Origin: Solobacterium sp.
GTDB lineage: Bacteria > Bacillota_I > Bacilli_A > Erysipelotrichales > Erysipelotrichaceae
Direction: 5' to 3'
Length of the DNA: 64,000 nucleotides
Assembly (NCBI GenBank): GCA_024696355.1
Contig: JAILGV010000166.1
Coordinates: forward strand, 1-64,000
Shown here: positions 56,791 to 64,000 of the stretch, in pieces
Numbering within the stretch: the stretch's first letter is position 1
Layout of the letters: every line of letters starts with the position of its first letter
Notes under the pieces: model-generated
Told to the model about the DNA's origin: nothing
Seen by the model: the letters and a program-made list of their open reading frames with translations, nothing else
The model's database searches: none
Position numbers and translations under genes: made by a program

Positions 56791-57621
56791 TCAGATTTTG
56801 ATTTCATCGCGGTACATGGATACATAATGGTGAAACAGAAGATCAAAGAAATATGTCATTCCGTATCTGGTGTACACATTTCTCTGGCTGATAATCACAT
56901 CATTTGACTGTTCGCTCCGTGATAAATAGCAGACTGATTCATAGGATTTCGCCAGTTTCCTGGAATGATTGTAGGTGACAAGAACTTTGCGTGCTTTGAT
57001 GGATTCCAGATCCGGTGCAATTACATGGGCATAATTTCCCGATGCGGAACCGGTGATCATAAGATCGTTTTCGCCGAGAGATTCCAGAAGCTTCGTGTCC
57101 TGGGCATAGTCGGTGATGACACGGATCACTTTGCCGACGCAGAGCATTTCCTGCTGGAACTGCTTGACTGCGGATGAGCTTGCCTCACTCATAAACAGGA
57201 TGATGTTTTCTGCATGATGTATCTTTGCACAGACATTTCTCATTTCAAGTGTCGAGATGCTTTTGTTGATATCTTCCGTCATGGCTTTCAGGGCATTGCT
57301 CAGACCGTTGGCAAAATCGTCATAATCCACGTAATCTATAAAGCGGTGAAAATGCTCGCGGGCTTCGCGGGCATTTTTTTTGAATACAGAAAAACTGTCA
57401 AATCCGAGAAGATGCACAAATCTGTGAATGCTTGAACGGGACACAAAACAGTCTTTGGCCACCTTGTAAATGCTGAGCTTTTCAATGGTGTCCATATGCT
57501 CGAGAAGATACTTCGCAAGCAGAAAATATGTCTGATCCTCATCGTTCGTATTCAGATACGACAGCAGGGAGGTCAGTGTATTGAACTGGTGTCTGTTGTA
57601 ACTGTACTCGCTTTTTTTCAT
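56791..57621 (-). CDS. RpiR/MurR-family regulator
   Basis: This 276-residue protein has an N-terminal HTH_6 (about 28-90, with ISIYKVAKDCFVSRSSIHRFVHLLGF-type sequence) and a C-terminal SIS sugar-phosphate-binding domain (about 120-245, NIILFMSEASSSAVKQFQQEML and DLMITGSASGNYAHV). It is divergent from the GH1-PTS operon and most likely controls it through the inverted repeats between them, with a phospho-sugar as the signal. The ATG has no ribosome site, and TATATA lies 7 nt before it, so the mRNA may be leaderless. Confidence 0.85.
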   Translation of the reverse strand: MKKSEYSYNRHQFNTLTSLLSYLNTNDEDQTYFLLAKYLLEHMDTIEKLSIYKVAKDCFVSRSSIHRFVHLLGFDSFSVFKKNAREAREHFHRFIDYVDYDDFANGLSNALKAMTEDINKSISTLEMRNVCAKIHHAENIILFMSEASSSAVKQFQQEMLCVGKVIRVITDYAQDTKLLESLGENDLMITGSASGNYAHVIAPDLESIKARKVLVTYNHSRKLAKSYESVCYLSRSEQSNDVIISQRNVYTRYGMTYFFDLLFHHYVSMYRDEIKI

Positions 57622-57682
57622 AGATTTATATATAAATCACTTGCAGAATTAAAACAATGTCATTTAATTCAAAAACGGTGGT

Positions 57683-57734
57683 TGGTTTCATACAACGGAA
57701 CCATATTTACTGATGGTTTCATGGTGTGAAACCA
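57683..57734. promoter_or_regulatory. twin inverted-repeat operators for the GH1-PTS operon
   Basis: Site 1 (57683-57703) is TGGTTTCA-N5-CGGAACCA, imperfect. Site 2 (57714-57734) is TGGTTTCA-N5-TGAAACCA, perfect. Their centres are 31 bp apart, about three helix turns. Site 2 covers the region upstream of TATAGT at 57755-57760, the likely -10 box of the GH1 gene. They are the best candidates for RpiR-family regulator binding. Confidence 0.75.
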
Positions 57735-57785
57735 CAGAAACAGATTTAAAAATATATAGTGAAAATAACAGAAAGGGAGGAATTT

Positions 57786-59294
57786 ATGAAACATAAAGAG
57801 AATCCTGTATTTCCCAAAGGCTTTCTGTGGGGCGCTTCCAGTGCCGCATGGCAGGTTGAGGGAGGGACAGCAGAAGGCGGAAGAACTCCGGCCATCATTG
57901 ACCTGAATTCACAGACAAAGAAGCCTTTTGCGGACAATTCCATTGCGGCGGATCATTACCACCGCTTCAGGGAGGACGTTGCACTGATGAAGGAGTGCGG
58001 CTTTACTTCCTACCGTTTTTCACTGAGCTGGAGCAGAATCATTCCGGCAGATGACAGAAAGGTCAATCCCGAAGGCATTGCTTTCTACAATGCTCTGATC
58101 GATGAGCTGGTGGCTGCGGGAATCACGCCGATCGTTACACTGTATCACTATGACATGCCGGTCTGGGTCGATGAGAAGTTCGGCGGCTGGCATGACAGAG
58201 CGATCATTGACGAGTTTGATTTCTACTGCCGGACATGCTTTGAGAATTTCGGCGACAGAGTCAAGTACTGGCTCAGCATCAACGAGCAGAACATGCAGAT
58301 CGTTTACGGAGACTGGCTCGGAGTTTCCAAGGGATGCACAAACTGGTTCGAGGAAAAATGGCAGATCAATCACATCATGAATCTCTGCCATGCCAAGGCT
58401 GTTATTGCCTGCCATGAAATCGTCGAAGGCGGAAAGATCGGCCCTGTGCCCGGATATGTTCCGATTTATCCGAAGAGCGCAAAACCGGAAGATCAGATCG
58501 CGGCGATGAATGCCGAGGAACTGACGCAGAAAATCTGGGATGATACTTATGCGTTCAGAGAATACAGCACATTTGTAAAGAATTACTGGAAGGAAAACAA
58601 TATTGACCCGAAAATCCAGGAAGGCGATATGGAGCTGATCAGCAGGGCAAAGATCGATTTCTTTGCAATCAACTGCTACAGAAGCGACGTCGGAAAAGCA
58701 CCGGATCCTTCCTATACACAGCTGATCGGACTGAACAAATACGGAAGAAAAGGCGAGTTTGTTTATCCGAATATCCCGGGTGAATATGCACTTGACAGGA
58801 ATGAATGGGTCGAGACGACTGACTGGGACTGGCATATCGACGGTGTTTCCATGCGGTATACAATGCGCTATATGTGGGATCATTATCATCTGCCGATGGT
58901 CATTACGGAGGCCGGCTTCGGAGCTCATGAAGATCTGGATGAAAACGGAGAAATTCATGACAGCTACCGTATCGATTATCTGCGTGATTATATCTACAAT
59001 CTCGGTCTTGCGATTGCGGACGGCGTCGATGTCTTCGGCTTCAACCCCTGGTCCTTTACGGATCTGCTGAGTACCGGCAACGGTATGGCAAAGCGGTACG
59101 GACTGGTATTTGTCAACACAACCGATGACGATGTCAGAGATCTGAAGAGATATAAGAAAGATTCCTTCTACTGGTATTCAAGACTCATTAAATCCAACGG
59201 TCAGGAATGGGGAAAAGATATGACCGAATGGAGAGAGTTTACAAAAACAAGTGAAATTGCCAGTGATATCAAAGCTAAAAAGGGACAGGAATAA
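57786..59294 (+). CDS. glycoside hydrolase family 1 (6-phospho-beta-glycosidase predicted)
   Basis: This 502-residue enzyme has FPKGFLWGASSAAWQVEGG at the N-terminus, SYRFSLSWSRI, LYHYDMPVWV near 122, the acid/base Glu in SINEQN near 173 and the nucleophile Glu in VITEAGFGAHE near 375. Its place in front of a PTS EIIBC gene suggests phosphorylated beta-glycosides, although typical phospho-binding residues cannot be confirmed by eye. The acid/base motif has NEQ instead of NEP. A strong GGGAGG site precedes the ATG; the longer frame from 57759 is unused. It is the first gene of the operon. Confidence 0.92.
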   Translation: MKHKENPVFPKGFLWGASSAAWQVEGGTAEGGRTPAIIDLNSQTKKPFADNSIAADHYHRFREDVALMKECGFTSYRFSLSWSRIIPADDRKVNPEGIAFYNALIDELVAAGITPIVTLYHYDMPVWVDEKFGGWHDRAIIDEFDFYCRTCFENFGDRVKYWLSINEQNMQIVYGDWLGVSKGCTNWFEEKWQINHIMNLCHAKAVIACHEIVEGGKIGPVPGYVPIYPKSAKPEDQIAAMNAEELTQKIWDDTYAFREYSTFVKNYWKENNIDPKIQEGDMELISRAKIDFFAINCYRSDVGKAPDPSYTQLIGLNKYGRKGEFVYPNIPGEYALDRNEWVETTDWDWHIDGVSMRYTMRYMWDHYHLPMVITEAGFGAHEDLDENGEIHDSYRIDYLRDYIYNLGLAIADGVDVFGFNPWSFTDLLSTGNGMAKRYGLVFVNTTDDDVRDLKRYKKDSFYWYSRLIKSNGQEWGKDMTEWREFTKTSEIASDIKAKKGQE

Positions 59295-59319
59295 CAATCC
59301 TGCATAGAAAGGGAAAACA

Positions 59320-60708
59320 ATGGCAAAGAAGGATTATAAGGCAATAGCTGAATCAATTATCAAAGTATGCGGAGGAGTTCCTAACATCTCCAATGTATCA
59401 CACTGCATGACACGTCTCCGTCTTCAGCTGAGGGATGGTTCCAAACTGGATGAAAATGCCGCAAAATCAGTTAAGGGCGTTTTGAATCTGATCAAACAGA
59501 ACGGTGAATATCAGTTTGTCATCGGCCAGGACGTACCGTCACTTTATGAAGAGTTCCAGAAGATTGACGGCATAAAGACAAGCGGTGAAGTCGCTGATGA
59601 TGCGGCTCTGAAGGAAGATATGGCCGCTTCCAAGGGCAATTTCCTCAATACAGCCATGAGCTTTATCGGCGGTGTATTCTCACCGGTTATTCCGGTACTG
59701 GTTGCCGGAGGTCTTACCGGAGCGGTGCTGACACTGCTTACATCGTTCTTCGGAGTGTCAACAGACAGCGGAACATACACGGTACTGTATGCGCTGAATC
59801 AGGCAACATTCTACTTCCTGCCGGTATTTATCGGCTTCTCTGCGGCTACACGTCTGAAGTCCAACGGTTATCTCGGCGCATTCCTCGCCTGCATTATGCT
59901 CTACAGCACAATCAACGGTCAGGAAGGCCTGAGTTTCTTCGGAATTCCCATTCAGGCAATCGGCTACAATGCGAATATTTTCCCGATTATTCTCGGTGTT
60001 CTGTTCATGAGCTTTGTCTACAAGTGGCTGCAGAAGGTTATGCCGGTTTATATGAGAACAATCTTTGTGCCGCTGTGCACAATGCTGATCACTGTTCCCG
60101 TAACACTGATCGTTCTCGGTCCGATCGGCAACACTGTAGGTACATGGCTGGCAAACGGCGTTCTTGCAATCTACAGAGCATTCCCGGCTCTCGCTGTCGG
60201 AATCATCGGTGCTCTGACATGCTGGATGGTATTCTTCGGAATGAACAACGCTACATATCCGATCGTATTCCTGCTCCTTGCCGAAGTGGGAAGTGATCCT
60301 CTGATCTGTACAGGTATGGCTCCGGCAAACGTTGCTGTAGGCGGTGCATGTCTGGCAGCTGCAGTTCTTGCCAAGAATGCCGAAGAAAAATCTGTTGCGG
60401 CAGGTGCCGGCGTAACTGCGCTGTGCGGCATTACCGAACCGGGCGTATACGGTGTTCTGTTTGTCAAGCGCTATCCGCTGATCGGTGCAATGATCGGCGG
60501 CGGTCTCGGCGGATTTATTGCCGGTCTGTTCGGTCTGACACAGTTCGTCATTTCCACACCGGGCTTCATCTCTTTCCCTGCATATATCAATCCTGACGGA
60601 ACATCCGGCAACCTGATCGGAATGCTTCTGGTTATGATTCTTGCTGTAGCTGTTGCCTTTGCGGTAACGTTTGTGCTCGGAAAAAGATTTGAAGCAAAAA
60701 AAGCTTAA
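59320..60708 (+). CDS. PTS transporter EIIBC (glucose/beta-glucoside superfamily)
   Basis: This 462-residue protein imports and phosphorylates a sugar. The EIIB domain (about 1-85) has the phospho-Cys in NISNVSHCMTRLRLQL. The EIIC part (about 110-460) has about ten membrane segments and the substrate-region GITEPGVYGVLF. No EIIA domain is attached, so an EIIA from elsewhere must supply phosphate, via ptsI. It begins 26 bp after the GH1 stop with AAAGGG, forming a two-gene operon ended by a hairpin. Confidence 0.93.
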   Translation: MAKKDYKAIAESIIKVCGGVPNISNVSHCMTRLRLQLRDGSKLDENAAKSVKGVLNLIKQNGEYQFVIGQDVPSLYEEFQKIDGIKTSGEVADDAALKEDMAASKGNFLNTAMSFIGGVFSPVIPVLVAGGLTGAVLTLLTSFFGVSTDSGTYTVLYALNQATFYFLPVFIGFSAATRLKSNGYLGAFLACIMLYSTINGQEGLSFFGIPIQAIGYNANIFPIILGVLFMSFVYKWLQKVMPVYMRTIFVPLCTMLITVPVTLIVLGPIGNTVGTWLANGVLAIYRAFPALAVGIIGALTCWMVFFGMNNATYPIVFLLLAEVGSDPLICTGMAPANVAVGGACLAAAVLAKNAEEKSVAAGAGVTALCGITEPGVYGVLFVKRYPLIGAMIGGGLGGFIAGLFGLTQFVISTPGFISFPAYINPDGTSGNLIGMLLVMILAVAVAFAVTFVLGKRFEAKKA

Positions 60709-60768
60709 TTACTGAATAATCCTGAACAATCCTGCTTTAAATCCTGAAAAGGAATATGGGGGAGGATT

Positions 60769-60808
60769 AGCGGATACCGGCAGAACAACTGCTGATATCC
60801 GCTTTTTG
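60769..60808 (+). terminator. intrinsic terminator after the PTS gene
   Basis: AGCGGATA/TATCCGCT outer stem with an inner GCAG/CTGC hairpin, followed by TTTTTG. Confidence 0.82.
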
Positions 60809-60906
60809 TATGTAACCGGCATACGGGCTGAATGTGACGCTGAGGACTTGTATTTTGAACAAAGCCGGAAAGCATTTATGATACTATTATTTCAGGAGGA
60901 TCATGT

Positions 60907-61677
60907 ATGTGGAATTCTTTTGATACAGCCGATTACAGCGGCATGATCGCTGAAACAATCACAATTAAAGGACATGACGGCAGGCCGGTAAGGGCATATT
61001 TTTCAAGACCTCTCGGTAAAGAATCTGTCCCCGGCATCGTTCTGATTCCTCATATGCCCGGGTGGGATGAATACTGCCGCGAAGCATCCAGACGCTTCAG
61101 CGAGCACGGATATGCAGTCATCTGTCCGAATATTTATGAAGACTACGGGCACGGTACACCTGTTGAAGTGTCAGCCAGAATGCGCAATGCCGGAATTGTG
61201 CCGGACAGCAGTGTTATGGAAGACTGCAGCAGCGCACTCAGCTTTCTGCGGAGTCAGCCGAACTCAAATGGGAAAACGGGAGTCATCGGCATGTGTTCCG
61301 GCGGACGTCATACATTCCTTGCCGCATGTACGCTTGACGGTATTGATGCAGCGGCGGACTTATGGGGCGGCGGCGTTGCCTGTTCCGAGGATCAGCTGAC
61401 ACCGTCCAGACCGAAAGCACCGATTGATTTTGCGGCAGGCCTCAGCTGCCCGCTGATCGGCATTTTCGGAAACGATGACCGCTCTCCGGACCGCGATGAA
61501 GTAAACAGAACCGAGGAAGTCCTGAAGTCTCTCGGCAAGGATTACAGATTTTACCGCTACGACGGTGCCGGACACGGAATCTGGTACTACGACAAACCCA
61601 TGTACCGGCAGGAAGCCGCAATGGACTCTTTCAACAAGGTACTGGATTTCTTTGATGAGCATCTGAAAAAAGAATAA
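60907..61677 (+). CDS. dienelactone-hydrolase-family protein
   Basis: This 256-residue alpha/beta hydrolase has the nucleophile Cys in VIGMCSGGRHTFLA near 128 (dienelactone-hydrolase type GxCxGG), the acid in FGNDDRS near 192 and the His in DGAGHGIWYY near 222. The substrate is unknown; the name reflects family only. AGGAGG lies before ATG 60907. The next gene starts three bases after its stop, so the two are co-transcribed. Confidence 0.82.
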   Translation: MWNSFDTADYSGMIAETITIKGHDGRPVRAYFSRPLGKESVPGIVLIPHMPGWDEYCREASRRFSEHGYAVICPNIYEDYGHGTPVEVSARMRNAGIVPDSSVMEDCSSALSFLRSQPNSNGKTGVIGMCSGGRHTFLAACTLDGIDAAADLWGGGVACSEDQLTPSRPKAPIDFAAGLSCPLIGIFGNDDRSPDRDEVNRTEEVLKSLGKDYRFYRYDGAGHGIWYYDKPMYRQEAAMDSFNKVLDFFDEHLKKE

Positions 61678-61680
61678 AAC

Positions 61681-62868
61681 ATGAATAAACAGGATTCTTT
61701 TGTCATGATGGTAAAGCCGGTGGGATCACGATGCAATATGAGGTGTTCCTACTGTTATTACCTGGACAAGGGCAGATACTCCATGCATAAAAAACAGAGC
61801 TGTATGAAAACAGCTCTTTTGGAACGGATCATAAGGGAAACGATCCAGAGTCAGAAGGGTGAGGTTATTTCATTCGTGTGGCACGGAGGAGAGCCGCTGC
61901 TTGCCGGAATTCCGTTTTATCAGAAGGCGGTTGAACTTGAGAGGAAATACCTTCCGTCCGGGAGAACGGTATGGAACAATATCCAGACGAACGGTCTTCT
62001 GCTGAACGATGAATGGTGCAGATTTCTGGTGCAGAACCGTTTTGATATAGGCATCAGCATTGACGGAACGGAAGCAGTTCATAATCAGAACCGCAGGGAT
62101 ATCGGCGGTTCCGGAACATGGCAGAGAATCAGGACAAATATCGGACGGCTGAAGAGATACCGGATACTTCCGGATCTTCTGTGTACGGTAAACAGTACCT
62201 CCGTGAAAGACCCGATGGGGGTGTATCACTGTCTGAAGGAACTTGATACAGGCTGGATTCAGTTTATTCCGATCGTGATCCGCAGGGAAGACGGCTCATA
62301 TTCGTCATTGTCCGTTGCTCCGGAAGAATACGGAGCGTTTCTCTGCGCGGTATTTGACGAGTGGATCACTGAGGATCTGGGAAAAACTGATGTGCAGCTG
62401 TTTGCCGAAACTGCCAGAGTGGCTGCCGGGGGAAGTCCTGCGGTTTGCTGGCTGACGGAAACATGCGGGAAAGTACTGATTGCCGAAGAGGACGGAAGCA
62501 TTTATTCATGCGATCATTTTGTGGATGATCAGCACAGGCTGGGAAACATTCAGAATACAAAACTGGACCGGATGGTTTATTCACGCAGACAGACTGATTT
62601 CGGTGAATCAAAAAAGACGGCATTAAGCAGAAAATGCAGGGAATGCAGCTGGCTGAAATACTGCGGCGGGGGATGCCTGAAAGACCGCTTCAAAACAGGA
62701 AATGAGGATGAGGCACAGTATTATCTGTGTGAGGGCATGAAGATGTTTTATGCGCATGCAGTTAAGCTGCTTGAAAAGGCAACCGTGATGTCAGCGGACA
62801 GGCATACTTCGGAACAGATCATGAACGAAATGAAAAGGGCTCTGAAGAAAGACGGTGTCTCCGGCTGA
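61681..62868 (+). CDS. anaerobic sulfatase-maturase-type radical SAM/SPASM protein
   Basis: This 395-residue protein has the radical SAM cysteines in GSRCNMRCSYCYYLDKG (about residues 18-25), FVWHGGEPLLAG, IQTNGLLLNDEWC and SIDGTEAVHNQNR, then SPASM cysteines (CDHFVDD, KCRECSWLKYCGGGCLKDR). This is the anSME pattern, which turns a Cys or Ser of a sulfatase into formylglycine. No sulfatase gene is present in this window, so its target must lie elsewhere or be a different protein. It follows the dienelactone-hydrolase gene by 3 bp, without its own clear ribosome site. Confidence 0.88.
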   Translation: MNKQDSFVMMVKPVGSRCNMRCSYCYYLDKGRYSMHKKQSCMKTALLERIIRETIQSQKGEVISFVWHGGEPLLAGIPFYQKAVELERKYLPSGRTVWNNIQTNGLLLNDEWCRFLVQNRFDIGISIDGTEAVHNQNRRDIGGSGTWQRIRTNIGRLKRYRILPDLLCTVNSTSVKDPMGVYHCLKELDTGWIQFIPIVIRREDGSYSSLSVAPEEYGAFLCAVFDEWITEDLGKTDVQLFAETARVAAGGSPAVCWLTETCGKVLIAEEDGSIYSCDHFVDDQHRLGNIQNTKLDRMVYSRRQTDFGESKKTALSRKCRECSWLKYCGGGCLKDRFKTGNEDEAQYYLCEGMKMFYAHAVKLLEKATVMSADRHTSEQIMNEMKRALKKDGVSG

Positions 62869-62878
62869 CAGCCGGGAC

Positions 62879-62901
62879 GGCTTTCTCAAAAGCCCTTTTT
62901 T
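62879..62901 (+). terminator. intrinsic terminator after the radical SAM gene
   Basis: GGCTTT/AAAGCC stem with a CTCA loop, followed by six T. It touches the end of the convergent transglutaminase gene. Confidence 0.85.
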
Positions 62902-64000
62902 ATGCGGTTTTCTTACAGTCTATAACGGTGCGTTCGGTTTCGAATTCACTTCCGTCAAGCCCGCGGTCCTCATATTCCGCTTCACCGCTCTGGTTGTCAT
63001 AAGGGTCGATCCGGTAATGTTTTTTCGGAGGATCAAATTCACACATGAATTCCGAGCATGATGCCATGCGGAAGGGGTCAAGGTTTCCGAAGTAGTAGTT
63101 ATGTCTTTCGGTGTTTCCTGCCCTGTATGCCGCTCCGCCGAACGAACAGTCCGCGAACATCCATCCGTAAGGTGCTGCATAGAACATTGCCCAGTCATGG
63201 TTTCCGATATCAGACGGTTCGACAAACTGACCGCTCTGCCATCTGGCAGGAATTCCAAGGTATCTGCACAGGGTGATGAATGTCAGCGCCTGCACTCCGC
63301 AGTCGCCTTTCATTTCTCCGATTGCATATTCCGGGATGATTCCGAGCAGAAGATACTGCCGGACAAAGGAATATACCATTTTTGTTGTCACAAAGTCATA
63401 GACCCGTCTGGCAAGAACGACAGGGTCGGTTTCAGTGCCTCTGAGTCTGTCACCGATCAAACGGATAACCGGTGTAAATACGATCTGAGGTGCTTCTTCT
63501 CTGGTGAATTCCCTGAAGTTTCCGTCATCAAAGCCTTTTTCCGGACAGTTGTAAACAGTCTCGGAATCATATTCATACTCGACTGCAAACGGCCTGTTCT
63601 CCTGAAATGCACCGCTGAAGCAGACCGTTCTCTGTCCGCTGTGCAGGTCAGATGCATATCCTTCCGGTTCGGTGCTGATGATTCTGATATTTTTCATATT
63701 GACTGCATCAGTGGGTACGGGAAGATGGACCGTGATCTTTTCGCCGGGGCGGAATGCCTCGTCCTTTATCCGAAGCTGATGACGCAGGCGGAAATGCCAG
63801 ACGGCATGTCCGTTCTTCTTCATGCATGCGATGTTTTCGTCAAGAAGGGGATTTGCGTAGAAATCTTTGTCTATGCCCGCCCGTTTTGCAAGATCGGGAT
63901 AAACTTTTTTCATTGTGCCGAAGAAACGTTTGTAGAGCCGTTTTTCACCGTTGATGTAAACAAACTCGGCAGCGCGTCTGTCTTCCCACTGCTGCAGTTC
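62900..64000 (-). CDS. transglutaminase-like domain protein, N-terminus outside the window
   Basis: The open frame continues to the window end with no stop, so the gene is partial (366 residues visible). The residues before the first in-window Met (ELQQWEDRRAAEFVYINGEK) look coding, so 63913 is probably not the start. The C-terminal half has the transglutaminase triad: Cys in MKGDCGVQALTFITLC, His in GNHDWAMFY and Asp in WMFADCSFG. Such proteins may be proteases, amidases or cross-linkers; no signal peptide can be judged. It converges with the radical SAM gene. Confidence 0.8.
   Translation of the reverse strand, partial: ELQQWEDRRAAEFVYINGEKRLYKRFFGTMKKVYPDLAKRAGIDKDFYANPLLDENIACMKKNGHAVWHFRLRHQLRIKDEAFRPGEKITVHLPVPTDAVNMKNIRIISTEPEGYASDLHSGQRTVCFSGAFQENRPFAVEYEYDSETVYNCPEKGFDDGNFREFTREEAPQIVFTPVIRLIGDRLRGTETDPVVLARRVYDFVTTKMVYSFVRQYLLLGIIPEYAIGEMKGDCGVQALTFITLCRYLGIPARWQSGQFVEPSDIGNHDWAMFYAAPYGWMFADCSFGGAAYRAGNTERHNYYFGNLDPFRMASCSEFMCEFDPPKKHYRIDPYDNQSGEAEYEDRGLDGSEFETERTVIDCKKTA

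Noticed and set aside
57786-59294. Loss of the GH1 acid/base residue
   Set aside because: NEP is NEQ here, but the catalytic Glu itself is present, so the enzyme is not judged inactive.
63911-63913. ATG at 63913 as the start of the transglutaminase gene
   Set aside because: The frame stays open to the window end and the extra residues look coding, so the gene is taken as cut by the edge.
1-64000. CRISPR array or phage/transposon module
   Set aside because: I saw no evenly spaced direct repeats of 25-40 bp and no integrase, transposase, capsid or terminase-like protein. The only tandem repeats found are the short MraZ boxes.

Overview
The window looks like the chromosome of an anaerobic, low-to-mid GC Firmicute (Bacillota), most likely of the Erysipelotrichia type; this placement is inferred from gene content, not computed. 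Supporting signs are a fused SecDF, a T-box leader on hisS-aspS, a 6S RNA directly after aspS, a ComN-like gene before secDF, an oxygen-sensitive pyruvate:ferredoxin oxidoreductase, an anaerobic sulfatase-maturase-type radical SAM enzyme, strong GGAGG ribosome sites and U-tailed hairpin terminators. Many promoters carry an extended -10 box (TGnTATAAT).

Layout. 1-2 kb: three tRNA genes on the minus strand (Pro, Arg, Leu) around a PfkB-like kinase and a small HAD protein. 2-17 kb: housekeeping genes (DAG-kinase family, purC, acpS, pepC, rimO, a DUF2779 protein, hpf, ptsI, an Alg14/Alg13-type glycosyltransferase pair, a PPP phosphatase, a YebC2-type protein, tmcAL, an alpha/beta hydrolase). 17-23 kb: yceD-rpmF, then a short division/cell-wall cluster (mraZ-rsmH-ftsL-pbp-mraY) with a periodic MraZ operator. 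23-31 kb: comN-like-secDF, a HAD phosphatase, and an operon murL-murD2-recJ that predicts the L-Glu-then-epimerise route to D-Glu in peptidoglycan. 31-39 kb: apt-rel, T-box-hisS-aspS, 6S RNA, a DacF-type carboxypeptidase and yneF. 39-47 kb: PFOR, an L,D-transpeptidase, a D-2-hydroxyacid dehydrogenase, a short GltD-like flavoprotein and a LOR/SDH-domain protein. 47-64 kb: accessory carbohydrate region (GH9, GH32, GH36, GH28, RpiR regulator, GH1 and a PTS EIIBC) with a GNAT, a two-domain flavoprotein, a dienelactone-hydrolase-like protein, a radical SAM maturase and a transglutaminase cut by the window end.

How it fits together. Cell-wall synthesis is a recurring theme: MraY, an FtsI-type PBP, MurL/MurD2, DacF and an L,D-transpeptidase. 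Sugar use runs through ptsI (EI, with a cre-like site in its leader) and the GH1/EIIBC operon, which is divergent from its probable RpiR regulator and has twin inverted-repeat operators. Translation and stress are represented by Rel, Hpf, RimO, TmcAL, YebC2, L32, two aminoacyl-tRNA synthetases and 6S RNA.

The most notable signals are the MurL/MurD2 pair, a repeated arrangement in which a -10 box sits 6-9 nt before a start codon with no Shine-Dalgarno (candidate leaderless mRNAs), a promoter inside the ptsI terminator, a 14-bp palindrome shared upstream of comN-secDF and PFOR, and a DUF2779 protein that keeps Cas4-like cysteines while its nuclease residues look lost.
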